A DNA stretch of 64,000 bases, taken from assembly GCF_007989805.1 (NCBI RefSeq), contig NZ_BJUB01000011.1:118077-182076 (forward strand). The letters are read 5' to 3'. The notes beneath the pieces were generated by a model. It saw nothing but the letters and a program-made list of their open reading frames with translations. It did no database searches and was not told the DNA's origin. This document shows, piece after piece, positions 1-9,003 of this stretch. A program made the translations under genes and the position numbers. Numbering within the stretch: position 1 is the first letter of the stretch; each line of letters opens with the position of its first letter. The stretch is from Cellulomonas xylanilytica (GTDB taxonomy: Bacteria; Actinomycetota; Actinomycetes; Actinomycetales; Cellulomonadaceae).

Positions 1-545
1 AGGTCCGCCAGGACACCGCCGACTTCACGGTCGCGCTGCGTGCCGCGATGCGGCAGGACCCGGACGTGATCCTGGTCGGCGAGATGCGTGACGTCGAGAC
101 CGTGCGCGCGGCGCTGTCCGCCGCCGAGACCGGTCACCTGGTCCTGTCGACGCTGCACACGATCGACGCGGCCGAGACGATCAACCGCATCATCGACTTC
201 TTCCCGCCGCACGAGCAGAAGCAGGTCCGCATCGCGCTGGCGCAGGCGCTGCGCGGGATCGTGTCGCAGCGGCTGGTCCGGCTGGCCAACGGCACGGGCC
301 GGCGCCCGGCCATCGAGGTCATGATCAACACCGGCCGCACCCGGGAGGCGATCCTGGACCCCGAGGACGCCCCGCCCCTGATCGACCTGATCAAGGAGGG
401 CGACTTCTACAAGATGCAGACGTTCGACCAGCACCTGTTCCAGCTGGTCCGGGACGACGTCATCACCTACGACGAGGCGCTGTCCGCCTCGACGAGCCCG
501 CACGACCTCACCGTCGAGCTGCGGCAGGCCGGCCTCGTCTCCTGA
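1..545 (+). CDS. pilT: Type IV pilus retraction ATPase PilT (3' part)
   Basis: Only the C-terminal part (about 180 residues) of a hexameric secretion-type ATPase is inside the window; the open frame continues past base 1. Visible are the segment around DPDVILVGEMRD (Walker B/Asp box region), the His-box stretch GHLVLSTLHT and the PilT-type run QRLVRLANGTGRRPAIEVM, ending in the C-terminal helices. In PilT proteins ATP hydrolysis drives pilin depolymerisation and so retraction of type IV pili at the inner membrane. The Walker A motif must lie upstream of the window. PilT rather than the assembly ATPase PilB is inferred from the GEMRD and LSTLHT wording and the ending shortly after the QTFDQHL helix. 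Confidence 0.93.
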   Translation, partial: VRQDTADFTVALRAAMRQDPDVILVGEMRDVETVRAALSAAETGHLVLSTLHTIDAAETINRIIDFFPPHEQKQVRIALAQALRGIVSQRLVRLANGTGRRPAIEVMINTGRTREAILDPEDAPPLIDLIKEGDFYKMQTFDQHLFQLVRDDVITYDEALSASTSPHDLTVELRQAGLVS

Positions 546-556
546 GTCCCTCCGAG

Positions 557-590
557 GAAGAGCCCGCGACCAGGTGGTCGCGGGCTCTTC
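557..590 (+). terminator. Rho-independent terminator after pilT
   Basis: A perfect 15-bp inverted repeat (557-571 pairs with 576-590) with a 4-base loop AGGT begins 12 bases after the pilT stop. It is followed by a T-containing stretch, TTGTGTGTG. It should end the pilus transcript before the DUF4097/PadR promoter. Confidence 0.85.
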
Positions 591-604
591 TTGTGTGTGC
601 AGAC

Positions 605-675
605 GCGATATGACTCGAGATCTTGCGCTCCGTCGGAACGAGATATAACGTGTCTGGCGGAACGAGATATATCGC
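605..675 (+). promoter_or_regulatory. Putative PadR operator/promoter with 14-bp direct repeats
   Basis: The leader of the DUF4097-padR operon holds the 14-mer CGGAACGAGATATA twice, at 634-647 and 658-671, 24 bases apart. The second copy runs into the palindrome GATATATC (666-673). GCGATAT at 605-611 is the reverse complement of ATATCGC at 669-675. PadR-family proteins commonly repress their own operon by binding AT-rich palindromes, and the PadR gene is the second gene here, so autoregulation is the natural reading. The sites are seen in the sequence; PadR binding is inferred. Confidence 0.6.
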
Positions 676-690
676 GACAGGGAGAGCATC

Positions 691-1506
691 ATGGCAAGCG
701 AGTCCTGGGTCGTCGCCGGCCCGCAGATCATCGAGATCGAGGCGGTCACCAGCCTGCGTGTCCAGCTGGTCGGTGGCCGCGTCGACGTCGTCGCGCACGA
801 CGGACCGGGCGCCCGCATCGAGGTGCACGACGTCGACGGCCGGCCCCTCGAGGTCAGCCTGTCGGAGGGCGAGCTCCGCGTCGGCTACCAGTTCACGCTG
901 GGCGGCTGGGACGGGTTCCTGGAGAAGTTCCGCAACTTCCGCGGCAAGGACCGCGCCGACGTCCACATCGCCGTGCCCCGCGGCGTGCTGGCGAAGGTGG
1001 GCACGGTGACGGCCGACGGGCTCCTCGCGGGGATCGCGCAGGACGCGTCGGTGTCCACGGTCTCCGGCACCCTCATCACCGACGGCACCAGCGGACGGCT
1101 CGGTGCGAACACGGTCTCCGGCGAGATCGTCATCCGCGACCACCGCGGGGACCTCAAGCTCAACTCGGTCTCGGGCGAGCTCGCCGCGTCGGGTGAGCTG
1201 AGCGTCGTCCAGGCCAACTCGGTCTCGGGCTCGTTGACCTTCGACGTCACGTCCGGGACGTCGAGCGTGACCGCGACGACCGTCTCCGGTGACGTCACGG
1301 TCCGGCTGCCCGAGGGCAAGGGCGTGCAGGTCAAGGGGCAGTCGGTGTCCGGGCGCCTCGTGGTGGACGGCGAGGAGTACAAGGGCACCACCCCCGGGCA
1401 CCGCAAGGTCGACCAGCGCACCGGCGACGGCGCGTGCTTCGTGTCGGCCAGCACCGTCTCCGGGCACGTCACGGTGCTGCGCGGCGCAGGGACCGGGGTC
1501 GCGTGA
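691..1506 (+). CDS. DUF4097-family beta-strand-repeat protein
   Basis: This 271-residue protein has no signal peptide or membrane segment. Most of it is a repeated motif built around xVSGxL/xVSGEI (TVSGTLITD, TVSGEIVIR, SVSGELAAS, SVSGSLTFD, TVSGDVTVR, SVSGRLVVD, TVSGHVTVL), which is the right-handed beta-solenoid signature of the DUF4097 family. The ATG at 691 is chosen because GGAGAG lies 5 bases upstream. Its stop overlaps the PadR start (ATGA), so the two are translationally coupled. The pairing DUF4097-PadR is common in actinobacteria; a role in envelope stress or surface adhesion has been suggested but not shown. The biochemical function is unknown. Confidence 0.85.
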   Translation: MASESWVVAGPQIIEIEAVTSLRVQLVGGRVDVVAHDGPGARIEVHDVDGRPLEVSLSEGELRVGYQFTLGGWDGFLEKFRNFRGKDRADVHIAVPRGVLAKVGTVTADGLLAGIAQDASVSTVSGTLITDGTSGRLGANTVSGEIVIRDHRGDLKLNSVSGELAASGELSVVQANSVSGSLTFDVTSGTSSVTATTVSGDVTVRLPEGKGVQVKGQSVSGRLVVDGEEYKGTTPGHRKVDQRTGDGACFVSASTVSGHVTVLRGAGTGVA

Positions 1507-2117
1507 TGATGGCACCCGTCTTCGCGCACGGACAGCTGCGCCTCTACCTGCTGTCGCTGCTGGAGGGTGGCCCCAAGCACGGCTACGAGCTCATCACCGC
1601 GCTGTCGGACCGGTTCGGCGGCACGTACCGCCCGAGCCCGGGCACGGTGTACCCGCGGCTGGCCCGGCTCGAGGAGGAGGGCCTGGTGCAGCGGGTCGAC
1701 GAGGAGCGCAAGAGCACCTACGCGCTCACGGAGGCCGGCTACGCCGAGCTCGACGCGCGCCGGGCGGAGCTCAGCCACCTCGAGGAGGGCATCGCCGAGT
1801 CCGTGCGGGAGCGGGCCGCGCAGGTGCGCGAGGACGTCCGCGGGTCCATGCGCGGGCTGCGCGCCGACCTGGCGGCGGCCGCTCAGCAGGCTCGCGCCTC
1901 AGCGGTCCCGCACACCACGGAGGCGCCGGCCGACCCGCGGCTCGCGTCACACGTGCGGTACATGGACGCCGAGGCGATGATCCAGAGGTTCCGCGACGAG
2001 GTCCGTGCGGACCTGCGGCGGGCCGATGCCGGCGGGCAGGTCCAGCAGCTCACGCTCGACACGCTGCGGACCGTCCTCGACTCGGCCCTGATCGCGGTGC
2101 GCGGCACCCTGCGCTGA
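1506..2117 (+). CDS. PadR-family transcriptional regulator
   Basis: This 203-residue protein has the PadR winged helix at the N-terminus (residues about 8-85: LYLLSLLEGGPKHGYEL, then SPGTVYPRLARLEEEGLV and KSTYALTEAG). A long C-terminal helical region follows, as in Vir/PadR-like proteins with a dimerisation domain. The start ATG at 1506 overlaps the DUF4097 stop; a longer reading frame upstream is only antisense and overlap sequence. It probably represses its own operon through the repeats at 605-675. The inducing signal cannot be read from the sequence. It ends 10 bases from the convergent GDSL gene. Confidence 0.92.
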   Translation: MMAPVFAHGQLRLYLLSLLEGGPKHGYELITALSDRFGGTYRPSPGTVYPRLARLEEEGLVQRVDEERKSTYALTEAGYAELDARRAELSHLEEGIAESVRERAAQVREDVRGSMRGLRADLAAAAQQARASAVPHTTEAPADPRLASHVRYMDAEAMIQRFRDEVRADLRRADAGGQVQQLTLDTLRTVLDSALIAVRGTLR

Positions 2118-2127
2118 CGACCTGCGG

Positions 2128-2736
2128 TCAGGCGCCGTCGTCGGGCAGGCCCAGCCAGGCGTGCCAGCCGGTGTGCAGCACCAGCCAGGCCATCAGCCCG
2201 TACCCGGCCTGGCCGGGCAGGACGCCGTCACCGGCCGCGAGGTCGCCCAGCCACTGGTCGTGCGCGGCGAGCGGCGTGTAGGTGTCGACGAACGGCACCC
2301 GCCGTCGGGCGGCGACGTCCGCGAAGGCGGCGGACAGGTCGGCGAGCTTCTCGCTGTCGGCCGTGGACCCCGGCGGCGGGCCCACGACGAACGCGGGGAT
2401 CCGGCGCTGGTCGGCCACGTCGAGGATGTTGGCCAGGTTCAGCCTGCTGCGGGCCAGGGAGAGGCCGGCGTCGACGTCGGCGCGACCGAGGGCGACCACG
2501 AGGCGGTTGTCGGTGTCCGGCGACCAGCGGCGCGAGGCCTCCTCGTCCCACCGCGCGCCGAGACCGGTGGTGGTCTCGCCCGGCACGGCGAGCGTGAGGA
2601 CGGTCAGCGGGTCGGGCGTCGGCGTCCGCGCGGTCACGCGTCCCACCCAGCCCAGGCCCTTGGGGTCGCCTGCGCCGGCGACGAGCTCGTCACCGACCAC
2701 CGCCAGTCGCAGCGGCAGCTCTCCCACGCGCGTCAC
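2128..2736 (-). CDS. SGNH/GDSL-type hydrolase-like protein
   Basis: This 202-residue cytosolic protein resembles the SGNH hydrolase fold. The N-terminal strand and block I are RLAVVGDELVAGAGDPKGLGW, in which GDEL replaces the usual GDSL. Block III can be read in LVVALGRADVDAG and block V near the end in GDGVLPGQAGY (D in place of the usual DGxHP Asp-His pair). The nucleophilic serine is therefore replaced by glutamate and the catalytic histidine is not in its usual place, so it may be inactive or bind ligand without hydrolysis. The start is GTG at 2736. It is a single gene convergent with padR. Confidence 0.65.
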   Translation of the reverse strand: MTRVGELPLRLAVVGDELVAGAGDPKGLGWVGRVTARTPTPDPLTVLTLAVPGETTTGLGARWDEEASRRWSPDTDNRLVVALGRADVDAGLSLARSRLNLANILDVADQRRIPAFVVGPPPGSTADSEKLADLSAAFADVAARRRVPFVDTYTPLAAHDQWLGDLAAGDGVLPGQAGYGLMAWLVLHTGWHAWLGLPDDGA

Positions 2737-2856
2737 CTCTCGCCGTCCGACCTCGACCGGCCGTCGGGCGACGGCCGTCGTCGGACAGTCTCTCAGGGTG
2801 CGACGACGGCCGCGGGTTCATCGCCGGGCCTGTCGTGGGTGGAACCTGTGTGGGTG

Positions 2857-3027
2857 TCAGGCGCTGCGGTACGGGTGGCTGGGCAGGTCGGACGCGGCGT
2901 CCGACCAGTCCGCGTGGGAGGCGGGGGGCTGGGCGCTGCCGAGCCCGTCGCTGCGCAGGGCCACGACCAGGCGGGCCAGCACCCAGGCCGCGACGACGAC
3001 GGTGAGAACGATCCAGAAAGTGGTCAT
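2857..3027 (-). CDS. Small single-span membrane protein (56 aa)
   Basis: This short gene encodes one N-terminal transmembrane helix (residues 4-24, TFWIVLTVVVAAWVLARLVV) followed by a polar tail rich in Ser, Pro and Ala. It is divergent from the GlxA-type regulator, and its ATG sits at the edge of a long inverted repeat (3027-3099) that could control both genes. No family is recognised. Support comes from the clean start, the membrane helix and the position; function is unknown. Confidence 0.5.
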   Translation of the reverse strand: MTTFWIVLTVVVAAWVLARLVVALRSDGLGSAQPPASHADWSDAASDLPSHPYRSA

Positions 3028-3099
3028 GGCAGAAAGTCTGCGCTCGTGTACAAGGTGCCACGAGTGGCAGGACTGACGATGACCGTTGACTTTCTGCCA
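3027..3099. promoter_or_regulatory. Divergent operator region with TGGCAG inverted repeats
   Basis: TGGCAGAAAGTC at 3027-3038 is perfectly repeated in inverse as GACTTTCTGCCA at 3088-3099. Between them lies TGCCAC-GA-GTGGCA (3056-3069). TGGCA half-sites therefore recur across the region between the small membrane protein and the GlxA-type regulator. AraC-type HTH proteins typically bind repeated half-sites, so this is the likely operator of the adjacent regulator. Confidence 0.55.
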
Positions 3100-3120
3100 G
3101 TGACTGCCGATGCTTGCAGC

Positions 3121-4080
3121 ATGCTTCGATCCGTCGCCGTCATCGCCCTGCCGAACGTCGCGCCCTTCGAGCTGGGGGTCGCGTGCGAGGTCTTCGGCAT
3201 CGACCGCCGCGACACGGGCGGACCCGCCTTCGACTTCCGGATCTGCGGTCTCGAGCCCGGGCTCGTGACCACGAAGGACGCCGGGTACTTCTCCATCGTC
3301 GTCGAGCACGGCCTGGAGGCGACGCGCGACGTCGACCTGGTCATCGTGCCTGCGTACGGCAGTGACGGACCGGTTCCCGAGGTGGTGCTCGACGTCCTGC
3401 GCGACGCGCACGCGCGCGGCGCCTGGGTGCTGAGCATCTGCAGCGGCTCGTTCGCGCTCGGTGAGGCCGGGCTGCTCGACGGGCGCCAGTGCACCACGCA
3501 CTGGATGCACACCGAGGCGATGAGCCGACGCTTCCCGGAGGCACGCGTCAACCCGGCGGTCCTGTACGTCGACGACGACCGGGTGATCACCAGCGCCGGC
3601 ACCGCGGCCGGGATCGACGCGTGCCTGCACCTCGTGCGGCGCGAGCTGGGCGCCGCCGCCGCGTCGGCCATCGCGCGCCGGATGGTCGTGCCCCCGCACC
3701 GGGACGGCGGTCAGGCGCAGTACGTGGACACGCCGCTGCCGTGCGACGCCGACACCCTCGCACCGCTGCTCGCGTGGATGGTCGAGAACCTCGAGGAGGA
3801 GATGAGCGTGCCCGACCTGGCCGCTCGCGCCTTCGTGTCGGAGCGGACGTTCGCCCGCCGCTTCCGGGCCGAGACCGGCACGACGCCCGCCGCGTGGGTC
3901 ACCCGGCAGCGGGTCGTGCGCGCCCAGGAGATGCTCGAGCGGTCGGACGCGAGCATCGAGGAGATCGCCCGCCTGTGCGGGTTCGGCACCGCCGCGGTGC
4001 TGCGGCACCACTTCGCCCGGACGCTCGGCACCAGCCCACAGGCCTACCGGCGGACGTTCGCCCCCGCTCCCGTCGCCTGA
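3121..4080 (+). CDS. GlxA-family regulator (DJ-1/PfpI domain plus AraC HTH)
   Basis: This 319-residue regulator has two domains. Residues 1-170 form a DJ-1/PfpI-like glutamine-amidotransferase fold, with the nucleophile-elbow cysteine in SICSGSFALGEAG (Cys107) and the run CTTHW after it. Residues about 215-315 form an AraC-type double HTH (MSVPDLAARAFVSERTFARRFRAETG, then SIEEIARLCGFGTAAVLRHHFAR). This is the GlxA/FtrA layout; family members respond to small nitrogenous metabolites, but no ligand can be assigned here. The start MLRSVAVIAL fits the first strand of the fold. The in-frame ATG at 3079 would place 14 extra residues over the operator. Confidence 0.88.
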   Translation: MLRSVAVIALPNVAPFELGVACEVFGIDRRDTGGPAFDFRICGLEPGLVTTKDAGYFSIVVEHGLEATRDVDLVIVPAYGSDGPVPEVVLDVLRDAHARGAWVLSICSGSFALGEAGLLDGRQCTTHWMHTEAMSRRFPEARVNPAVLYVDDDRVITSAGTAAGIDACLHLVRRELGAAAASAIARRMVVPPHRDGGQAQYVDTPLPCDADTLAPLLAWMVENLEEEMSVPDLAARAFVSERTFARRFRAETGTTPAAWVTRQRVVRAQEMLERSDASIEEIARLCGFGTAAVLRHHFARTLGTSPQAYRRTFAPAPVA

Positions 4081-4084
4081 CGCG

Positions 4085-4120
4085 CCGAGAGCCGCACCCC
4101 GGCAGGGATGCGGCTCTCGG
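4085..4120. terminator. Bidirectional terminator between the GlxA-type regulator and kgd
   Basis: A perfect 12-bp inverted repeat, CCGAGAGCCGCA (4085-4096) and TGCGGCTCTCGG (4109-4120), with a 12-base loop sits between two convergent genes. It can serve both. Confidence 0.8.
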
Positions 4121-4131
4121 TCAGCCGGACC

Positions 4132-7100
4132 TCAGCGTGCGAACGCGGTCTCGATGAGCTGCGCCTGCTGCGCCTGGTGCTTCTTGGCGGACCCGGCAGC
4201 CGGAGACGCGGACTCCTTGCGGGAGACCACCCGGAGCGTGCGGTTCAGCAGCTGCGGCAGGTGCATGGACAGGAACGTCCACGGCCCCTGGTTGCGCGGC
4301 TCGTCCTGGACCCACACCAGCTCGGCACCCTCGAACGGCGCCACGGCCGCGCGGGCCGCCTCCGTGTCGAGCGGGTAGAGCTGCTCGAGCCGCACGATCG
4401 CCGTCTGCTCGTCGCCCGTCTTCACGCGGTGCGCGAGCAGGTCCCAGTAGACCTTGCCCGAGCAGAGCAGCACGCGGGTGACCTGCCCGGCCTTGGCGGC
4501 GGCAAGGTCGTCACCGATGACCGTGCGGAACGTCCCCGACGTGAACTCCGCCACGTCCGACGAGGCCGACTTCAGGCGCAGCATCGACTTCGGCGTGAAC
4601 ACGACGAGCGGACGACGCGGGCGGTCGTACGCCTGCCGGCGCAGCAGGTGGAAGTGCGACGCGGGCGTCGACGGCTGCGCGATCGTCATGTTGTCCTCGG
4701 CCGCGAGCTGCAGGAACCGCTCGATGCGGGCCGACGAGTGGTCCGGGCCCTGGCCCTCGTACCCGTGGGGGAGCAGGAGCACGACCGACGAGCGCTGCGC
4801 CCACTTCTGCTCGGCCGACGAGATGAACTCGTCGATGATCGTCTGGGCGCCGTTGACGAAGTCGCCGAACTGCGCCTCCCAGAGAACGAGCGCGTCCGGG
4901 CGCTCGACCGAGTACCCGTACTCGAACCCGAGGGCCGCGTACTCCGACAGCGACGAGTCGTAGACCCAGAACTTCGCCTGGTCGGCGGACAGGTACAGCA
5001 GCGGCGTCCACTCGGCGCCCGTGTCGCGGTCGTGCATGACCGCGTGCCGCTGCACGAAGGTGCCCCGGCGCGAGTCCTGCCCGGCCAGCCGGACCGGCGT
5101 GCCCTCGATGAGCAGCGAGCCGAACGCCAGCAGCTCGCCGTAGCCCCAGTCGATGCCGCCCTCGCGGGACATCGCCTCGCGCTTGGCCAGCAGCTGCGCC
5201 AGCTTCGGGTGCACCGTGAAGCCCTCGGGCGGGCGGACGTGCGCGCGACCGATGCGCTCCAGGATGCCGGCGTCGACGGCGGTCTTCCAGCCGACCATCA
5301 TGCCCGCGTCCTCGAGCTGCGACTCCGGGCGCTCGAGACCCTTGACGGCCTCCGCCTCGGGCGGAGCCGGCGTGTAGCCGTCCTCCCGCGTCTCGGTGAA
5401 CACCCGCTCGAGCTGCTGCTGGTAGTCCTGCAGCGCCTGCTCGGCGTCGGAGATCGTGAGGTCGCCGCGGGCCACGAGGGTCTCGGTGTAGAGCTTGCGC
5501 ACCGAGCGCTTCGCCTCGATCAGGTTGTACATGAGCGGCTGCGTCATCGACGGGTCGTCGCCCTCGTTGTGACCACGACGGCGGTAGCAGACCATGTCGA
5601 TGATGACGTCACGGTCGAACTGCTCGCGGTACTCGAACGCCAGCTCGGCCACCCGCACGCACGCCTCCGGGTCGTCCCCGTTGACGTGGAAGATCGGCAC
5701 CTGCAGACCCTTGGCCACGTCGGTCGCGTACTGCGACGAGCGCGACGAGGACGGGCCCGTGGTGAAGCCGACCTGGTTGTTGATGATGACGTGGATGGTG
5801 CCGCCGGTGCGGTAACCGCGCAGCTGCGCAAGGTTCAGCGTCTCGAACACGACGCCCTGCCCCGCGAACGCCGCGTCGCCGTGGATGAGGATCGGCAGGA
5901 CGGAGAACCCGTCGCCACCCAGGTCGATGCGGTCCTGCTTGGCCCGCACGATGCCCTCGAGCACCGGGTCGACCGCCTCGAGGTGCGACGGGTTGGCCGC
6001 CAGGTACACCGCGGTCGTCGCGCCGGACTCGGCGGTGAACGTGCCCTCGGTGCCCAGGTGGTACTTCACGTCGCCCGAGCCCTGGACCGACTTCGGGTCC
6101 TGGTTGCCCTCGAACTCGCTGAAGATCTGCGCGTAGGACTTGCCGGCGATGTTGGCCAGGATGTTCAGCCGGCCACGGTGGGCCATGCCGATGCCGACCT
6201 CGTCGAGCCCGCTGTTCGCCGCCTTCGACAGGATCGCGTCGAGCAGCGCGATGACCGACTCGCCGCCCTCGAGCGAGAACCGCTTCTGGCCGACGTACTT
6301 GGTCTGCAGGAAGGTCTCGAACGCCTCCGCCGCGTTGAGCCGGCGCAGGATGCGCAGCTGGTCCTCCCGCGGGGTGCGGGCGTACCCGGACTCGAGCCGC
6401 TCCTGGAGCCACGTGCGCTGCCGCGGGTCCTGCAGGTGCATGTACTCGCTGCCGACCGTCCGGCAGTAGGAGTCGCGCAGCAGGCCGAGCACCTCGCGGA
6501 GCTTGGCGCGGGGCTTGCCGCCGAAGCCGCCCGTCGGGAACACGCGGTCGAGGTCCCAGAGCGTCAGGCCGTGCGTCTGCACGTCCAGGTCGGGGTGCTT
6601 GCGCTGGCGGTAGGCCAGCGGGTCCGTGTCGGCCATCAGGTGGCCGCGCGACCGGTAGGAGTGGATGAGCTCCGCGATCCGGGCCGGCTTGATCGCGTCG
6701 GCGTCGGGGTCGGCGGTCTCGCGCACCCACCGGACCGGCTCGTACGGGACACGCAGCGACGCGAAGACGCGGTCGTAGAAGCCGTCCTCGCCGAGGAGCT
6801 TGCGGCCGATGATCCGCAGGAAGTCGCCCGACTGGGCACCCTGGATGATCCGGTGGTCGTACGTCGAGGTGAGGGTCAGCACCTTCGAGACGCCCATCTT
6901 GTTCAGCGCGTCCTCGGAGGTGCCCGCGAACTCGGCGGGGTAGTCCATGGCGCCGACGCCGATGATCGTGCCCTGGCCCTGCATGAGGCGCGGGACCGAG
7001 TGGACCGTGCCGATGGTGCCCGGGTTGGTCAGCGAGATCGTCGTCCCCGAGAAGTCGTCGACCGTGAGCTTGTTCCCGCGCGCACGGCGCACGACGTCCT

Positions 7101-7914
7101 CGTACGCGGACCAGAACCCCGCGAAGTCGAGGGTCTCGCACTTCTTGATCGACGGGACCAGCAGCTGACGTGTGCCGTCCGGCTTGGCCAGGTCGATCGC
7201 GATGCCGACGTTGACGTGCGCGGGCGTCAGGACGCTCGGCTTGTCGTCGACCACCGTGAAGGACGTGTTCATCGCGGGCATCTCGGCCAGCGCCTCGACC
7301 ATCGCGAAGCCGATGAGGTGCGTGAAGGAGATCTTGCCTCCGCGACCCCGGGCGAGGTGGTTGTTGATGACGATGCGGTTGTCGACCATGAGCTTGGCCG
7401 CGATCGCGCGCACCGAGGTGGCCGTCGGGACGTCGAGGGACGCCTCCATGTTGGTCACGACCCGCGCCGCCGGACCGCGCAGCTTCTGCACGTCGTCCGC
7501 GGCCTCGCCCTCGTCCGCCGCGGAGGGCCGCTGGGCCACCTGCGCGTACGGGGCGGTCGCCGGCTGGGCGGTCGCGATCGGCGACGTCACCGGCGGCGGC
7601 TCCACGAACGGCGCCGCCTTGGTCGGCTCGGGCGCGACGGGTGCGGGCGGGGCTGCCGGCGGTGCTGCCGGAGCCGCGTGTGCACCGCGTGGCGCGGCGT
7701 TCGCCGGGCTCCCGTTCGCCGGTGCGGCGGCCGGAGCGGGGGCCGGCGCCGGGGTCGAGCCGTTCGCCGAGGCCTCCTCGGGCTTGTAGCCCTCGAAGAA
7801 GTCCCACCACGCCGGGTCGACCGAGTTCTTGTCCCGCTGGTACTGCTCGAACAGCTCGTCCACGAGCCACTCGTTTGCGCCGAAAACGGCACGCGTCGAG
7901 TCAGGATCCGCCAT
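4132..7914 (-). CDS. kgd: Multifunctional 2-oxoglutarate decarboxylase/dehydrogenase E1 with E2 domain
   Basis: This protein of about 1260 residues is the actinobacterial fusion of an E2-type succinyltransferase domain to the thiamine-diphosphate E1 component, used in the TCA cycle with a separate E2/E3. From the N-terminus there is the [15 protein letters not shown] helix, then an Ala/Pro-rich linker (about residues 45-120). The E2 catalytic core follows ([20 protein letters not shown] and [17 protein letters not shown], with the catalytic His-Arg pair). The E1 part contains [41 protein letters not shown] and [11 protein letters not shown]. The ATG at 7914 gives the usual family length; GTG 7923 or an upstream ATG at 8001 are alternatives. 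In this family a GarA/OdhI-type FHA protein is the usual inhibitor, but none is in the window. Confidence 0.95.
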   Translation of the reverse strand: MADPDSTRAVFGANEWLVDELFEQYQRDKNSVDPAWWDFFEGYKPEEASANGSTPAPAPAPAAAPANGSPANAAPRGAHAAPAAPPAAPPAPVAPEPTKAAPFVEPPPVTSPIATAQPATAPYAQVAQRPSAADEGEAADDVQKLRGPAARVVTNMEASLDVPTATSVRAIAAKLMVDNRIVINNHLARGRGGKISFTHLIGFAMVEALAEMPAMNTSFTVVDDKPSVLTPAHVNVGIAIDLAKPDGTRQLLVPSIKKCETLDFAGFWSAYEDVVRRARGNKLTVDDFSGTTISLTNPGTIGTVHSVPRLMQGQGTIIGVGAMDYPAEFAGTSEDALNKMGVSKVLTLTSTYDHRIIQGAQSGDFLRIIGRKLLGEDGFYDRVFASLRVPYEPVRWVRETADPDADAIKPARIAELIHSYRSRGHLMADTDPLAYRQRKHPDLDVQTHGLTLWDLDRVFPTGGFGGKPRAKLREVLGLLRDSYCRTVGSEYMHLQDPRQRTWLQERLESGYARTPREDQLRILRRLNAAEAFETFLQTKYVGQKRFSLEGGESVIALLDAILSKAANSGLDEVGIGMAHRGRLNILANIAGKSYAQIFSEFEGNQDPKSVQGSGDVKYHLGTEGTFTAESGATTAVYLAANPSHLEAVDPVLEGIVRAKQDRIDLGGDGFSVLPILIHGDAAFAGQGVVFETLNLAQLRGYRTGGTIHVIINNQVGFTTGPSSSRSSQYATDVAKGLQVPIFHVNGDDPEACVRVAELAFEYREQFDRDVIIDMVCYRRRGHNEGDDPSMTQPLMYNLIEAKRSVRKLYTETLVARGDLTISDAEQALQDYQQQLERVFTETREDGYTPAPPEAEAVKGLERPESQLEDAGMMVGWKTAVDAGILERIGRAHVRPPEGFTVHPKLAQLLAKREAMSREGGIDWGYGELLAFGSLLIEGTPVRLAGQDSRRGTFVQRHAVMHDRDTGAEWTPLLYLSADQAKFWVYDSSLSEYAALGFEYGYSVERPDALVLWEAQFGDFVNGAQTIIDEFISSAEQKWAQRSSVVLLLPHGYEGQGPDHSSARIERFLQLAAEDNMTIAQPSTPASHFHLLRRQAYDRPRRPLVVFTPKSMLRLKSASSDVAEFTSGTFRTVIGDDLAAAKAGQVTRVLLCSGKVYWDLLAHRVKTGDEQTAIVRLEQLYPLDTEAARAAVAPFEGAELVWVQDEPRNQGPWTFLSMHLPQLLNRTLRVVSRKESASPAAGSAKKHQAQQAQLIETAFAR

Positions 7915-8190
7915 CTGGGTCACGCTGGGATCGCCCACTTCCGCTGCGGTTCGTGACCGCGCCTCTGCTAGTCCGACTGCTACTTCTGTTGATAACAACA
8001 CTACGGCCTCCGCGCGCGCTGACCGGCCTCAGGACGGCTCTTCGGGACGGATCCACAGGCGTCTTCACCTGGTCAGCACACGCGGGTCAACAGGGGGCAA
8101 CGTCGCAGTTCGCGGCCCCTCAAGGCGAGGTCGTCGGCAGCCCTCCGAGGTCATGCTTGTGCACATCCGTCCACGGGGAGTGGGCGGACG

Positions 8191-9003
8191 TCAGGTGATG
8201 TCCCGGCGGAAGGTGGTCACGCGCCCGATCGCCGCCAGCCCGACCCCGTACGCGAGCAGCACCAGGGCCCCCTGCCACCACTCGAGCAACGAGCTGACGC
8301 CGCTCTCCGAGAAGAAGCTGCCGCCCGCGACCGCCTCCCCGGCAGCGCCCGGCAGGTACGCGGCGACGTCCGCGCCCCAGCTGGTCAGGGCGAGGACGAA
8401 GCGCAGCACCGGTTCCACGAACTGCGTGAACGCGAGGACGACGACGATGACGGCCACCTGGTTGGTCAGCACGGAGCCGAACCCGACTCCGACGACCGCC
8501 CACAGGGCCAGCGCGAGGACGGACAGGGCGATCGACCGCCAGGTCGAGGCCTCGTCGAGGAAGGTCGGCTGGTCGAGCAGGGTCAGGACGGCAGCCCCGG
8601 CCCCCACGGCGGCGAGGGTGCCGACGAGCCCGAACACCAGACCCAGCACGCCGGCCGAGATCACCTTCGCGGAGACCAGGACGGTCCGGCGCGGCTCGGC
8701 CAGCAGGGTCGGCGTGATGGTCTGGTGGCGGAACTCCGAGGCGACCGCCAGCGCGCCGACGAGCAGCGGGAACACGTAGCCGAACGTCACGGCGATCGTG
8801 TAGACGGTCCGCACCACGGCGTCGGGCGCCAGCGCGAGCTGCTCGTCGCTCCCGGGGCTGCTGCCCATCGCGTTGCCCTGCGAGACGCCCCAGCCGACGG
8901 CCGCGGCCAGGAACGCCATGTAGACGGCCATGCAGAGCAGGAGGATCCACCACAGCCGGGTGGTGACCAGCTTGCGGTACTCGGTGACCAGCGCGGCGCG
9001 CAT
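8191..9003 (-). CDS. ABC-2 type transporter permease
   Basis: This 270-residue membrane protein has about six hydrophobic helices. One lies near the N-terminus (LWWILLLCMAVYMAFLAAAVGW), followed by YTIAVTFGYVFPLLVGALAVA and a series through LVLLAYGVGLAAIG at the end. It starts with an ATG that overlaps the stop of the ATPase gene (ATGA), so the two form one exporter. The cytosolic start MRAALVTEYRKL and the EFRHQTITPTLL segment after helix 2 are typical of ABC-2 permeases of the drug/bacteriocin-export class. The substrate cannot be read. Confidence 0.85.
   Translation of the reverse strand: MRAALVTEYRKLVTTRLWWILLLCMAVYMAFLAAAVGWGVSQGNAMGSSPGSDEQLALAPDAVVRTVYTIAVTFGYVFPLLVGALAVASEFRHQTITPTLLAEPRRTVLVSAKVISAGVLGLVFGLVGTLAAVGAGAAVLTLLDQPTFLDEASTWRSIALSVLALALWAVVGVGFGSVLTNQVAVIVVVLAFTQFVEPVLRFVLALTSWGADVAAYLPGAAGEAVAGGSFFSESGVSSLLEWWQGALVLLAYGVGLAAIGRVTTFRRDIT

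Noticed and set aside
4108..7956. A 1282-codon open frame antisense to kgd
   Set aside because: It is a mirror of the G/C-rich third codon positions of kgd; its product is Arg/Leu/Val-rich with no domain, while the opposite strand encodes a clear enzyme.
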